The notes: generated by a model from the sequence alone, not told the origin. Positions 1 through 9,103 are shown, counted from the first letter of the stretch. The stretch is 64,000 bases of DNA from Pirellulales bacterium (GCA_016935315.1 JAFGRD010000026.1:1-64000); one strand, 5' to 3'. Numbers and translations are program-made.

Positions 1-82
1 GCAAGCTGAACCGCCGTGGTACGGACCCGTATGCCCGGTGGTGTGGGAGGGGAGCGGCCGCGAGGCCGCCCCCTATCCCGAT
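1..82 (+). mobile_element. Possible 3' end of a group II intron (domain VI-like hairpin), cut by the window edge
   Basis: Positions 45-79 fold into a long hairpin: GCGGCC (54-59) pairs with GGCCGC (64-69) across a GCGA tetraloop, GGGG (49-52) pairs with CCCC (70-73), and GGG (45-47) pairs with CCC (77-79). An A at 75 is left bulged in the 3' strand, seven bases before a GAT at 80-82. This matches domain VI of bacterial group II introns, where a bulged branch-point A lies seven or eight bases from an AY-type 3' splice site. A second hairpin at 10-42 precedes it. Domain V and any reverse transcriptase would lie upstream of the window, so the call rests on shape and on resemblance to intron ends I remember. 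Confidence 0.45.
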
Positions 83-333
83 TGCCGAGGATTTGACGGC
101 GGCCAGGGTCCCGCCAGAATGGCCGATCCGGACCGCCGCGGGATCGCCCGGGGATTGGCCACACACCGGCACCACCGCAAAGAAGCCGGCAAGTCCCCCC
201 CTTTCTTCAGCTCCCGCCGTCCGGTACACTGATCTGGTTTGTCCTTGTCAGGACTCGCAGAAGAACCTCCGTGCATGATCAACCCGTTCTCTAACGAGTC
301 CTCGGAATCCGGCGTTCCCCTTGCAGCAGACCC
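83..333. other. Non-coding stretch upstream of dapL
   Basis: No convincing gene is seen. Short open frames here have no ribosome-binding site or recognisable protein. The promoter of dapL should lie in this stretch, but no clear -35/-10 pair could be picked out. Confidence 0.5.
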
Positions 334-1566
334 ATGAGCGATCCCTATTTTCAGCGACTATTCGCCCAGCGCATCGGCGGCAGCAGCTACGGCAAAGGCA
401 CCGAGATCTACAAGTTCGAGAAGATCAAGCGGGCCAAGCGGAAGGTACTTGCCGAGAATCCCGAGCGGCCGCTGATCGATTTTGGCATCGGCGAGAACGA
501 CGAGATGGCCCCGGCAGCCGTTCGCCAAAAGATGGCCCACGCGATCAATCAGCCCGAGAACCGGGGCTACGCAGACAACGGCATCGTCGAGTTCAAGGAG
601 GCGGTCGCCCGGTTCATGGATCGCCAGTTCGACGTTCAGCTCGATCCGGCCACCGAGATCAACCATTGCATTGGCTCGAAGACGGCCCTGGCGATGTTGC
701 CGGCCACGCTGATCAACCCGGGCGACGTGACGCTGATGACCACACCCGGCTATCCGGTCGCGGGCACGCACACCAGATACTACGGTGGCGAGGTCCATCG
801 GCTGCCGCTGCTGGCCGAGAACGACTTCCTGCCCGACCTGGACTCCCTCGCCGAGGATGTCCGTCGCCGGGCGAAGCTGCTGGTGATCAACTACCCGAAC
901 AGCCCCACCGGCAAGGTGGCCTCGAAGCAGTTCTACTCCGAGGTGATCGAGTTTGCCCGACAGAACGAGATCGTGGTGGTTCAGGACGCCGCGCACGTGA
1001 TGCTGACCTACGAGGGCCGGCCGCTGAGCTTCCTCCAGGTGCCCGGGGCCCGCGACGTCGGCGTGGAAGTCCATTCGCTGTCGAAGGGCTGGAACATGAT
1101 CGGCTGGCGGATCGGCTGGGTTTGCGGGCACGAACGGCTGGTGCGGGCGTTTGCCGACGTGAAGGACAACTGCGATTCGGGCCAGTTCATCGCCGTGCAG
1201 AAAGCGGCGGCCGCGGCGCTGGACGACGACGAAATTCCTCGTCAGGTTCGCCAGAAGTACCGGCGCCGGCTGGAGAAGCTCGTGGCGACCCTCGACCGCT
1301 GCGGCTTCCGCTGCCGCATGCCGGGCGGATCCTATTTTCTCTACGCGCCGAGCCCGAAGGGGATTGCCGGCGGATCGACGTTTGATTCGGCCGAAGCGGC
1401 CGGCCAATACTTGATCACCGAGCACTCGATCTGTACGGTTCCCTGGGACGATGCGGGCGCCTTTTTGCGGTTCTCGGTCACTTATGAAGCGGCCGACGAG
1501 GCGGCGGAAGATAAGTTGATGGCGGAGACCCAACGGCGGCTGAAGAAGCTGCGGTTGGTCTTCTGA
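334..1566 (+). CDS. dapL: LL-diaminopimelate aminotransferase
   Basis: A 410-residue PLP-dependent class I/II aminotransferase that fits the DapL family in length and opening (residues 1-30, with YGKGTEIYKFEKIKRAK). DapL makes LL-diaminopimelate from tetrahydrodipicolinate and glutamate in one step, feeding lysine and peptidoglycan synthesis; planctomycetes and chlamydiae are known to use this route. The PLP lysine is in the motif SLSKGWNMIGWRIGW, and NYPNSPTGKVAS is the usual cofactor/substrate-binding segment. The ATG at 334 directly precedes a conserved-looking N terminus. The gene stands alone: the next gene converges on it, and a 38 bp repeat lies just after its stop. The specific activity is inferred from family resemblance. 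Confidence 0.88.
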   Translation: MSDPYFQRLFAQRIGGSSYGKGTEIYKFEKIKRAKRKVLAENPERPLIDFGIGENDEMAPAAVRQKMAHAINQPENRGYADNGIVEFKEAVARFMDRQFDVQLDPATEINHCIGSKTALAMLPATLINPGDVTLMTTPGYPVAGTHTRYYGGEVHRLPLLAENDFLPDLDSLAEDVRRRAKLLVINYPNSPTGKVASKQFYSEVIEFARQNEIVVVQDAAHVMLTYEGRPLSFLQVPGARDVGVEVHSLSKGWNMIGWRIGWVCGHERLVRAFADVKDNCDSGQFIAVQKAAAAALDDDEIPRQVRQKYRRRLEKLVATLDRCGFRCRMPGGSYFLYAPSPKGIAGGSTFDSAEAAGQYLITEHSICTVPWDDAGAFLRFSVTYEAADEAAEDKLMAETQRRLKKLRLVF

Positions 1567-1574
1567 CCGGGCTA

Positions 1575-1612
1575 GGGCGAATCTACGTGCTATACCGGGT
1601 TAATCGACCCGG
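1575..1612 (+). repeat. Short hairpin repeat, copy 1 of 2
   Basis: A 38 bp sequence whose core CGTGCTATACCGGGTTAATC (1586-1605) recurs exactly on the opposite strand at 28569-28606. CCGGGT (1595-1600) and ACCCGG (1607-1612) form a hairpin with a six-base loop. It lies between the convergent genes dapL and the BtuF-like gene, and the TAA stop of the latter (1600-1602, minus strand) falls in the loop region. It could act as a two-way terminator, but there is no T-tract. Confidence 0.6.
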
Positions 1613-2526
1613 CTGTCGCCCCAGTCGACCTCCGGGTGGATCAGCCGGGCAAGCTCTTCGACCAGCAGGATAAAGCGCGGCCCGGGCACGAAGGCGTAAT
1701 CGCGCTGGACGAGATGGACCTGGCCCCGGGCGACCGCGTCGACCTGGTCGAGCTGCCGCCAGTCGTCGAGCATCGTCGCCGGGTCGTGGTCCCCCGCAGC
1801 CAGCCCGAAGGTCATGTCGAGAATCACCTCCGGATTCAATTGGAGGATGCTCTCGCGGGAAACGACCGGGAAGGCGACCGAGCGATCGCGATGGGCGTTC
1901 TCGCCGCCGGCCAGCGTGATGATCCGGTTGAAGTAGCCGCCGGCACCCGCAATATACACGTCCTCCAACGCTCCGGTGCCGAGCGTCCGCTCGACGACGA
2001 ACAACACACGCGGCTGCCGCAGCCCGGCCGTCTTCCGTCGCACGCGATCCATGCGGGCCTGCAACTCGGACCGGAGTTGGCGAGCCTGCTGCGTGGCGCC
2101 GCAGACCCGGCCGATCTCGTCGATCGAATCGAGGATCCCGTCGACCGTCTGGTGACAGACGGCCAGGGACCTGAAGCCCAGCTTGCCCAAGGCCGGCATC
2201 GACTGCTCGTTCTCGACCAACATCACGACGAGGTCGGGATCCAGCGCCACGACGGCCTCGAGGTTCGGATTCAAGTAGGCGCCGATGCGGGCCTTCTGCC
2301 GGGCCGCGGGGGGATAGTCGCAGAAACCGGTCACGCCCACGACCCGATCGCCCAGACCGAGCGCGAAGAGCGTTTCGGTCAGACTGGGCGCCATCGACAC
2401 GATCCGTCGGCAATCGGACGTTGCGGCCGCCTGGCTGCCGCGCGGCCGTCCCAGCAACCCCTTTGCCAGGAACGCGCCCACGAAAACCAGCAGGATCGTC
2501 GTGCTGAGAATGAGCCGATTCAGCAT
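1600..2526 (-). CDS. Helical-backbone metal/cofactor receptor, BtuF-like ABC substrate-binding protein
   Basis: A 308-residue protein with an N-terminal hydrophobic anchor (about residues 4-24) and then a periplasmic-binding-protein fold of the BtuF/FhuD class. Typical segments are RIVSMAPSLTETLFALGLGD (residues about 41-60), VVGVTGFCDYPP, and DPDLVVMLVEN. This family binds cobalamin, haem or ferric siderophores outside the membrane and hands them to an ABC importer. No lipobox is present, so it is probably held by the N-terminal helix. No permease or ATPase gene is adjacent, so the ligand cannot be assigned from context. The last residues and the stop lie inside the 38 bp hairpin repeat. Confidence 0.75.
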   Translation of the reverse strand: MLNRLILSTTILLVFVGAFLAKGLLGRPRGSQAAATSDCRRIVSMAPSLTETLFALGLGDRVVGVTGFCDYPPAARQKARIGAYLNPNLEAVVALDPDLVVMLVENEQSMPALGKLGFRSLAVCHQTVDGILDSIDEIGRVCGATQQARQLRSELQARMDRVRRKTAGLRQPRVLFVVERTLGTGALEDVYIAGAGGYFNRIITLAGGENAHRDRSVAFPVVSRESILQLNPEVILDMTFGLAAGDHDPATMLDDWRQLDQVDAVARGQVHLVQRDYAFVPGPRFILLVEELARLIHPEVDWGDSRVD

Positions 2527-2619
2527 GGAGGGAGACTCGGACTGCCGACGGAGAAGCCGTGGTCTGAACGGGACTCCTGCATGATACCAGACAACGACGG
2601 CGGCGGACAGGCAATCGGA

Positions 2620-3846
2620 TCAGGACCGGTCCAGCGTGGCGCTGCGCCGCTTTGCGGCCGAGTTTGCCGAGCGGCGCTGCGCTTGTCTCGTGGCCTTGGC
2701 CGCGTAGATTCCGGCGATCAGGTCCTGATAGCCCTCGACGGTCCGCTCGATCGACCAGCGGGCGATGACTTGCTCGCGGCCGGCCCGGCCCATGGCGGCG
2801 GCTGCCTCGCGGTCGCTCAACAGGGCGGCCACGCGTGCGGCGATTTCCTCCGCGTTGCCCGACTCAGCCAGGTAGCCCGTCCGGCCGTCGATCACCGCTT
2901 CCGGAATCGAGCCGACGCGCGGGGCCACCACCGGCTTCTCCGACGCCATGGCTTCGAGGATCGAAATCGGATTGGCCTCCATGTGCGAGGTGAGCACGAA
3001 TACGTCGATCAGCGAAAGCAGGTCGGCCACGTCGCTGCGACTGCCGAGAAAGCGGACGGCTTCGTCCAACGACGATTGCCGCGCCATCGCAACCAGCGGT
3101 TCGCGTCTCCGACCGTCGCCGATCACAAGGAACCGGGCACGGGGAATCCGTCGCCGCACGCGCGCGGCAACTTGCAGAAACAGCTCGTGATTCTTCTCCG
3201 GACGCAACGCCGCCACGATGCCGACGACTGGCGTGTCCGGCGCCAAGCCCAATTCCGCAAGCAACTCCGCCGAACGCCACCGTGGGTGAAACTGCTCGAC
3301 GTCCACGCCGTTGGGAATCACCCGAATCTTGTGCGACGGGCAGCCCTCCTGCTCGGCCAGGTAGCGTCCGTGCGGCTCGGCCACCGCGATGAACGCATCG
3401 GTGATCGGGGCAAGCAACCGGTTGGGCCACTCGACGTGGTCGGGCAAGCCGGTCGAGTGCAACGCGGAGCAGATTGCGGGCACGCCGGCCCACCATGCGG
3501 CTAGACGACCCCAGAACATCTTGTCGCCCCCGGTGCCGACGGTCACAACCGCATCGACACGCCGTCGCCGCAGCAATCGCACCAGCCGGGGCAGCACCGC
3601 CACGTCGTACTTGCCGCCCAGCAGCCCCATGTATGCGGGTACCTCCTCGGCCAGTACTTCGCCCAAGGGCCCGAGGAACTTCAGACAACACAGTTCGGGC
3701 AGCAGCCGGGAACGATCGAGCCGGCGGATCAGCTCGACCAGCAACGTCTCGGCGCCGCCGACCGGCATGCTCGTAATCACGAACATCGTCCGCAGCGGAC
3801 CGCGATCGTCCGGCAGCATCAGGTCTTGGCGGCGAAACAGGGGCAT
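2620..3846 (-). CDS. Glycosyltransferase family 4
   Basis: A 408-residue GT-B glycosyltransferase. The N-terminal half carries the acceptor-side GGAETLLVELIRRLD motif (about residues 30-44) and FIAVAEPHGRYL. The C-terminal half has the donor-side pattern VGIVAALRPEKNHELFL, then FLGSRSDVADLLSLIDVFVL and the catalytic EX7E-like segment NPISILEAMASEKPVVAP. It would transfer a sugar from a nucleotide donor to a growing surface polysaccharide on the cytoplasmic side. No good ribosome-binding site marks the ATG at 3846; internal ATGs at 3819 and 3786 are alternatives, and the motif MFVITSMPVGGAE starting at 3786 is where many relatives begin. It lies next to the exopolysaccharide island. Donor and acceptor are unknown. 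Confidence 0.85.
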   Translation of the reverse strand: MPLFRRQDLMLPDDRGPLRTMFVITSMPVGGAETLLVELIRRLDRSRLLPELCCLKFLGPLGEVLAEEVPAYMGLLGGKYDVAVLPRLVRLLRRRRVDAVVTVGTGGDKMFWGRLAAWWAGVPAICSALHSTGLPDHVEWPNRLLAPITDAFIAVAEPHGRYLAEQEGCPSHKIRVIPNGVDVEQFHPRWRSAELLAELGLAPDTPVVGIVAALRPEKNHELFLQVAARVRRRIPRARFLVIGDGRRREPLVAMARQSSLDEAVRFLGSRSDVADLLSLIDVFVLTSHMEANPISILEAMASEKPVVAPRVGSIPEAVIDGRTGYLAESGNAEEIAARVAALLSDREAAAAMGRAGREQVIARWSIERTVEGYQDLIAGIYAAKATRQAQRRSANSAAKRRSATLDRS

Positions 3847-4399
3847 AGGCGGGGCGCGGGTATTGGGAACGTCAGGTCGAGATGTCAGGAGTCTTCTGCT
3901 TCAGCCTTTCCTCTGCGCGGCCTGCACACGTGTTTATTGACGTTTGCACGGTCAATGCGCGGGAGCGATCAACGGGAGCCCGGCTTTTTCCGGCCTCCCG
4001 TTGGTCGGCCTTGATCATTCGCAATGCAAACATCAATAGGAGGAACGGGCGAGTGTCTCCACGCGGGTCCGGACAGTACCGCGCGTCCTTCTGCTGTTTC
4101 CGCGAACCCGCTCAACAAGTATGGCATGTTGTGGTGATGTCGAAGCGCCCCAAAGCCGAAGTCTTGCGACTTCAGCTACCATCTGGCTGAAACGCCGGCG
4201 ACAGCCAACTGCCGACTGTAGGACTGGGAACGCTTGGGTAGGCCGCAAGGATTCTACGGGCCCCTGAAACAGCTCCGACCGTATTCCGGCCAGTCGGCGA
4301 AAATCGCCCGCATCGCAGACCCCCGGAGCATGCCATCTTTACGATGTGCGGCCGCCCTCCGGCGACGCACTCGGCAGTCCAGCCCCGGGGAAATCGCAT
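3847..4399. other. Intergenic region with palindromic element copy A
   Basis: The stretch lies between divergent genes and should hold both promoters. It contains element copy A (3935-4038). The rest (4039-4399) holds no gene or obvious promoter that I can support. Confidence 0.5.
3935..4038 (+). repeat. 103-104 bp palindromic element, copy A
   Basis: A 104 bp member of a six-copy family. It starts TATTGACGTTTGCA and ends TGCAAACATCAATA, forming near-perfect terminal inverted repeats. Inside, GATCAACGGGAG pairs with CTCCCGTTGGTC around a CCGG..CCGG loop. Its ends are TA on both sides, matching a duplicated TA target. It is one base longer than the other copies because of an extra base in the loop. 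Same orientation as copies C, D and E. Confidence 0.9.
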
Positions 4400-5392
4400 A
4401 TGGAAACCACGCTACCGGATGAAACCAAGCCGGTCGAACCGCAGCCGGAACGTCCACCCACGCTGGAGGTCGTGCTGGAAGACGGCTCGTCGCGGGACCT
4501 CGGCGGCCTTTCGGGCGATGAGCTGCGCCTGCTGCAATGGGAACAGGAGCGACTGTTTGCCCGGCGGATTCTCGACTCCCCCAAAGGCTCGTCGCAGCGG
4601 GCCGATGCCCTCTGTCATGCTTACGACACGGTCAACCGCATCGTGGGCGCCCGGATGGCGGTGGCCTCGGGCGGCGCCCTGGACGAGCCGCCGGTGTTGG
4701 GATTGGATGCCCGGCATGAGCAACTGACCTTCAGACTTCTGTCGCGATGGAGGGCCGCAGGCGTGCAACCCCGCTTCTTCGAGGTCGGCTACGGCAACGG
4801 CGTGCTGATGAGATACCTCAGCGAGCGTGGCTTCCCGGTGGCCGGGATCGAGGCCTCGGCGTCCATGCGGAAGCACGCCTGCACATTGCTCGGTCCGGAC
4901 CATGAGCAGGCACTGCTGCTGGGCGACTTTCTCAGTGCGGAACTGGCCGGCTCCGGGCGCGGCTACCATCTGGTCTATTGGAACGACGTGTTCGAGCATA
5001 TCCCACCCGACGAGGTCCTCGACTATCTGCGGAAGATCCACGATCTGCTGGTTCCCGGCGGGCAACTGGTCACGATTACTCCGAACTGGCACACGCGGCC
5101 TTCGGACGTCACCGGCGACGTCTGTCGGCCGCGGACCGAGGCCGCCGGTCTGCATCTGAAGGAATACACGCTTCGCGAGGTGACAGGGCTGCTGCGCCGG
5201 GCGGGGTTCACGCACGTGAGCACGCCGATGGTCGTCGTGCCGGGTCGGATCGTCCTTTGCGGCAACGGGCTGGCCGGCTGCAAGCGGTTCTTCGAACCCT
5301 GGCTGGAGTGGTTGCCCTTCCGGCTGGCAAGGCTGCTTTGCCGGGGCTTCGGGCTGGATTGCACGATGGCGACCAAGGGCATGTCGCCTTGA
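4400..5392 (+). CDS. Class I SAM-dependent methyltransferase
   Basis: A 330-residue protein when started at the ATG at 4400; the frame is open further upstream, but that extension is compositionally poor. The SAM-binding motif I is FFEVGYGNGVLMRYLSERGF, followed by AGIEAS (motif II acidic position) and the post-motif region VYWNDVFEHIPPDEVLDYL with LLVPGGQLVTITPN, typical of small-molecule and sugar methyltransferases. The first 90 residues are charged and unrelated to the core domain. A C-terminal hydrophobic stretch (FEPWLEWLPFRLARLLCRGF) may rest on the membrane. Its place in the exopolysaccharide island suggests modification of a sugar or lipid-linked intermediate; the substrate is not visible. 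Confidence 0.8.
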   Translation: METTLPDETKPVEPQPERPPTLEVVLEDGSSRDLGGLSGDELRLLQWEQERLFARRILDSPKGSSQRADALCHAYDTVNRIVGARMAVASGGALDEPPVLGLDARHEQLTFRLLSRWRAAGVQPRFFEVGYGNGVLMRYLSERGFPVAGIEASASMRKHACTLLGPDHEQALLLGDFLSAELAGSGRGYHLVYWNDVFEHIPPDEVLDYLRKIHDLLVPGGQLVTITPNWHTRPSDVTGDVCRPRTEAAGLHLKEYTLREVTGLLRRAGFTHVSTPMVVVPGRIVLCGNGLAGCKRFFEPWLEWLPFRLARLLCRGFGLDCTMATKGMSP

Positions 5393-5462
5393 CTTGCCGG
5401 ATTGCGGATCTCCGGCAACAACGGCTGTCCGACAGACGTCGTCGTTCCGGCATGGGGGAGCA

Positions 5463-7016
5463 TCAGCCCGAACCACGTTCTGCCGGCTTGCGGGTCGGCA
5501 ACAGGCCGCGAAACCTCTCGGCGTATACTCGGTAGCGGTCGGCGATTTGGCGTTTTTCCGCTTGAGAGAACAACCGCTCGGAAGTGACGACCTGAAGAAC
5601 CGCGGCCAACAGCACGGCCAGTGCCAGCCAGGGGCCGAAGCAGATCGTAATGGGCATTGCCAGGACGACGCCGGCGCCGAAGCTCAGCCGGAAGCCGAGC
5701 AGGTGGTTGAAGCCGCAGATGAGCACCAAGGCAAGCAGGTTGGCGACGGTGGTCGCCAGGACGGCACCCAATAGCCCCAGCCGCGGCAACAGCAGAAGGT
5801 TCAGCCCCACGTTGGCGATCAGGCCGATCAACAGCGCCAGACTCGCCAGCCGGGCCTTCTCGGCACACCACAGGTAGTTCTGGCAGACAGCCTGCATGCC
5901 GAACCAGATGCAGTAGGTCAGGGTCCACGGCAAGACGGCCAGTCCCCCGGCGAACTTGCCCTTGAGCGCCACGCCGAACAGCAGCGGCGCGGCCAGCAGC
6001 ACGGCCACCGCGGCGGCGAACAGGATCAGTCCCAACAGCTTCACGATCAGGTTCAGCCGCTGGGCCACCCGCTCGCGCTGCCCCGTTTCCCACTCATGGC
6101 TCAGATGGGGCGTGGCCGTGGTCGAAAGCATCATGGCCACGGAAACGAACAACAAGGGCACGACCCGGGAGCTGTGGTAGTCGCCCACGCGAGCCAGCGC
6201 TTCGGCGGCCGGCACGGCGGAGAAGTGGATGATCATGTAACGGTCGACCACCGCGAATAGGTTGGCCAGCGTGCTGGTTGCCAACACCCAGGCGACAAAC
6301 GGGAGCACCTTGGACCAGAGCTCCCGTTGCGGCAGGTGACCCTCGTTTTCCGGAAACGCCCGCCAGCTTCGCCGCAGCCACACCAGGGCGCCCAGGGCAC
6401 AAAGCATCGTGGCGCCGCCGTAGGCGATCACCACGGTCGCCGCCGTGCACCGCCAGAAGAGCAACAGACCGACGGCCAGAACGGCGAAAGCCACCGTGTT
6501 GAACAACTGCAGCGCCGCGATCAGCCGGACGTTCCGCAGGGCGTTGAACAGATCGATGAAGTAGTTGGTGGCAACCACCGCCAACAGGCTGACGGCCAGC
6601 ACCGCGACCAACTCGCTCTGCTCGGGCGTGCCGAAGATCAGTTGCGAGAACCACTGCCGGGCGGTGTAGATCAGCAGGACGGCCGGCACGGCCAGGAAGG
6701 CGCAGAAGACGGCAGTCCGCCGCAGAAACGTCCGAAGCTGTTGCCGCGTGCGGAAGTGTTCCACGTACCGCCCGAACGAGCCCGACAGCGAGAATACCGA
6801 CAGCGGCGCCGCCAGCATCAGGAAGCTGAAGGCCATGTCCCACTGCCCCAGTTGATCGGGATCGAGCCAACGGCAGAAGAGGACCGCCCGGCCGAAGCCG
6901 ATCAGCCGCTGCAGGACCGTCAGCGCCAACAGGATGATCACGCTGTCGGCTAGCGTGTCGGTGCGCAGGGTCGGCGCGGCGCGCGGCGCGTTCGGTTTGC
7001 CGGGGGCAGCGGTCAT
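5463..7016 (-). CDS. Oligosaccharide flippase (Wzx/MATE-like membrane protein)
   Basis: About 517 residues with roughly 12-14 transmembrane helices spread along the chain. Early segments such as LIGFGRAVLFCRWLDPDQLG and SLSGSFGRYVEHF are typical of polysaccharide-biosynthesis flippases. It should move lipid-linked repeat units across the inner membrane. The ATG at 7016 overlaps the TGA of the deacetylase gene (ATGA) and sits six bases after AGGA, so I prefer it to the ATG at 7022. It is the last gene of a three-gene run (transferase, deacetylase, flippase) and is probably translationally coupled. Confidence 0.85.
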   Translation of the reverse strand: MTAAPGKPNAPRAAPTLRTDTLADSVIILLALTVLQRLIGFGRAVLFCRWLDPDQLGQWDMAFSFLMLAAPLSVFSLSGSFGRYVEHFRTRQQLRTFLRRTAVFCAFLAVPAVLLIYTARQWFSQLIFGTPEQSELVAVLAVSLLAVVATNYFIDLFNALRNVRLIAALQLFNTVAFAVLAVGLLLFWRCTAATVVIAYGGATMLCALGALVWLRRSWRAFPENEGHLPQRELWSKVLPFVAWVLATSTLANLFAVVDRYMIIHFSAVPAAEALARVGDYHSSRVVPLLFVSVAMMLSTTATPHLSHEWETGQRERVAQRLNLIVKLLGLILFAAAVAVLLAAPLLFGVALKGKFAGGLAVLPWTLTYCIWFGMQAVCQNYLWCAEKARLASLALLIGLIANVGLNLLLLPRLGLLGAVLATTVANLLALVLICGFNHLLGFRLSFGAGVVLAMPITICFGPWLALAVLLAAVLQVVTSERLFSQAEKRQIADRYRVYAERFRGLLPTRKPAERGSG

Positions 7017-7915
7017 GGGCATCCTTCCCGCGCCGGTTTCGCATCTCCCGCCACGGCGGACTGCGACGATACCTGGCCGACAGCGGGCGGCTCGTAGGCA
7101 AATCTCGGCGTGCCCAGCTTGCGGGGGTCGAGGGTCGTCCAGTTCTTCAGACGGATCATGGTCTCGTCGGCGGCGATCCGCTGCACGTGAAAGGGGTCGT
7201 CACCGGGAAAATTGAAGCCGCCGTAGGCCGAGCACGCCGCCAGGTAACCGGCCCCATAGGCCAAGTCGAACGCCGCCCGGCTGAGGTTGGCGTGGTGGCC
7301 GATGGGAAACGCGAAATAGCGCACGGGACGCTCCAGCGCCGCCCGCAGGTCCTCGCCGGCCGTGATCACCTCGCGCCGCAGTTGCTGCGGATCGTCGATG
7401 CGTCCCAGATCGGCGTGGGTATAGGTGTGAGCGCCGATCTCGATGCCGGCGTCGGCCATAACCCTAAGCTCTTCGAGCGTGTTGGGCTCCAGCGGCCTCC
7501 CCAGGGCCGCGTCGTGGGGGAACGGCCGACCGTGCAGCACGTTTTCGGTGGCCACGAAGTAGGTGCACGGGATCCGCTGCTTGATGAGCAGGGGAATCGC
7601 TTCGCGACAGTTGTCGGCGTAACCGTCGTCGAACGTGATGCTGACACACGGCCGCCGATTCGTCCCCAGATGCATTCGGCGCTGGACCTCCTGGAGCGAG
7701 ATCAACTCGAAGCGCGACCGGAGCCAGCGGATTTGCCGGGCGAACATGCGGTGAGAAAGGGTCCACTCGTTCGCCTGGTCGTCGGCAACCCGATGGTAGA
7801 AGAGCACGGCCATCGGCACCCGCCCCGCGGCCACGGCCTGGCGCAGATACCGGCGTCGCAGCGGATAGGAGCCGTAGTAGTAAAGGTGCAGCAGCAGAGG
7901 TTTCCAATGCGACAT
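7013..7915 (-). CDS. Polysaccharide deacetylase (NodB homology domain)
   Basis: A 300-residue protein with the full NodB-domain signature: FYHRVADD, then motif 1 SITFDDGYADN with the catalytic and metal-binding Asp pair, and motif 2 GAHTYTHADL with the HxxxH metal ligands. YFAFPIGHH carries motif 3. These enzymes remove N- or O-acetyl groups from polysaccharides. No signal peptide is evident, as in several exopolysaccharide-locus deacetylases. The C-terminal tail after residue 270 is proline-rich and probably disordered. The gene starts 36 bases after the transferase gene and overlaps the flippase gene, so all three look like one operon. Confidence 0.88.
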   Translation of the reverse strand: MSHWKPLLLHLYYYGSYPLRRRYLRQAVAAGRVPMAVLFYHRVADDQANEWTLSHRMFARQIRWLRSRFELISLQEVQRRMHLGTNRRPCVSITFDDGYADNCREAIPLLIKQRIPCTYFVATENVLHGRPFPHDAALGRPLEPNTLEELRVMADAGIEIGAHTYTHADLGRIDDPQQLRREVITAGEDLRAALERPVRYFAFPIGHHANLSRAAFDLAYGAGYLAACSAYGGFNFPGDDPFHVQRIAADETMIRLKNWTTLDPRKLGTPRFAYEPPAVGQVSSQSAVAGDAKPAREGCP

Positions 7916-7951
7916 GATTCGAAAATGCCCGGCCAGGCTCCCACGGAGCGG

Positions 7952-9103
7952 TCAACCTTCTCGTGCTCCCGCCAATCGCAAGCCGCTCTTGAACCAGTGC
8001 TTGACGTGGCTGCCGGCCAGCCAGAGGTGGTGTCGCAGTTGGGCGGCGGGTCGGTTGGGAACGACGCGGGCTTCGAGGCTGGGCCGGGGCTGGGCACGGA
8101 AGTGGGGCTTGTAGGGCTCGTCTCCCCGCAAGAAATCAAACGCCCGATAGCCTTCCTCAATCGCCTTCTTCAAGGTGGCCATGATAATCAGCCGACCGGG
8201 CTGTCGGTCCATGGCCTCCGGATCGATGCCCGACTGATAGGCGTAGACAACGCCTCCGCCGGCCAGCCCGTATTCGACGGCAACCGGCTTGCCGTCGAGC
8301 TCGAGCCAGTGGAAATGGAGCTGTCCGGCCAAGAGGATCTTCGGCATGACCTCTCGATGAAAGGCCTCGAAAGGCGCCGAAGCGAAGCAACCCGGCTCCC
8401 CCAACACACGCCGTCGCCGCTGGTGCAGCTCCACGAGCAGATCGATCGCCCGCGGCAGCTCCTCGGCCCGCTCGACCGAGTGCAGCACGGTCCGGCCGTT
8501 GTCGAACATCTTCCGCTGCAACCGGCGGAGCTGACTGCGATGGCTCTTCGAGAGCGAGGCTAGGTACGCGTCCCAGCTATCGGGCAGCTCGACTCGCCAG
8601 CAATTGGGCCCGACGCGGCGATGGATCGTGTAACCCCGTTCGTCAAGGTGTTGCAGCAGGTGGCCGATGGCGACGTCTTCGGCGTCGCACCCGCTCAGCT
8701 CGAGTAGGTCCCACGGCAAGGTGTCGTAGGTCTCGACCCGCTCGTCTCTGACCAGACACTCGCACAACAACTGGGTGACGGCGTATTCCGTGCCCGGCTG
8801 GCAAAGCACGCTCAGGTAGTCGGAACAGATCTCGCCGCTGCCGAGCATCCGCAGGACGCGGCCCTGGGGGCCGCCGCTGTCGACGTACCAGGGCGCTATG
8901 CCGATCAGCCTATCGGTATGATCGAAGACACAGGGAACGAACAACCGCCAGGCATGTTGCACGCCGTGTCGCTGTGGGCCATAGTGACGCCACCAGGTGG
9001 AAAGCCAGGTCCAACTGCGAAAGGGCACGCTGCGGGACAGGCGATCCCAATCGGCGGCGTAGGGCTCCAACTCTTCGATTTCAAAGAGACAGAAAACTCG
9101 CAT
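7952..9103 (-). CDS. FemAB/BioF2-like acyl- or aminoacyltransferase (CelD/BcsL type GNAT fold)
   Basis: About 383 residues when started at the ATG at 9103 (MRVFCLFEIEELEP), with GAGG in the upstream leader; the open frame to 9286 is low-quality sequence. The N-terminal half has SWTWLSTWWRHYGP, the usual opening of CelD/BcsL and PEP-CTERM FemAB proteins. The C-terminal half has the acetyl-CoA-fold pattern with HFHWLELDGKPVAVEYGLAG, VVYAYQSGIDPEAMDRQPG and YRAFDFLRGDEPYKPHF. Relatives acylate sugars or add groups to exopolysaccharide precursors. It leads the transferase-deacetylase-flippase run and diverges from the chain-length gene across a 512 bp gap. The acyl group is unknown. Confidence 0.8.
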   Translation of the reverse strand: MRVFCLFEIEELEPYAADWDRLSRSVPFRSWTWLSTWWRHYGPQRHGVQHAWRLFVPCVFDHTDRLIGIAPWYVDSGGPQGRVLRMLGSGEICSDYLSVLCQPGTEYAVTQLLCECLVRDERVETYDTLPWDLLELSGCDAEDVAIGHLLQHLDERGYTIHRRVGPNCWRVELPDSWDAYLASLSKSHRSQLRRLQRKMFDNGRTVLHSVERAEELPRAIDLLVELHQRRRRVLGEPGCFASAPFEAFHREVMPKILLAGQLHFHWLELDGKPVAVEYGLAGGGVVYAYQSGIDPEAMDRQPGRLIIMATLKKAIEEGYRAFDFLRGDEPYKPHFRAQPRPSLEARVVPNRPAAQLRHHLWLAGSHVKHWFKSGLRLAGAREG

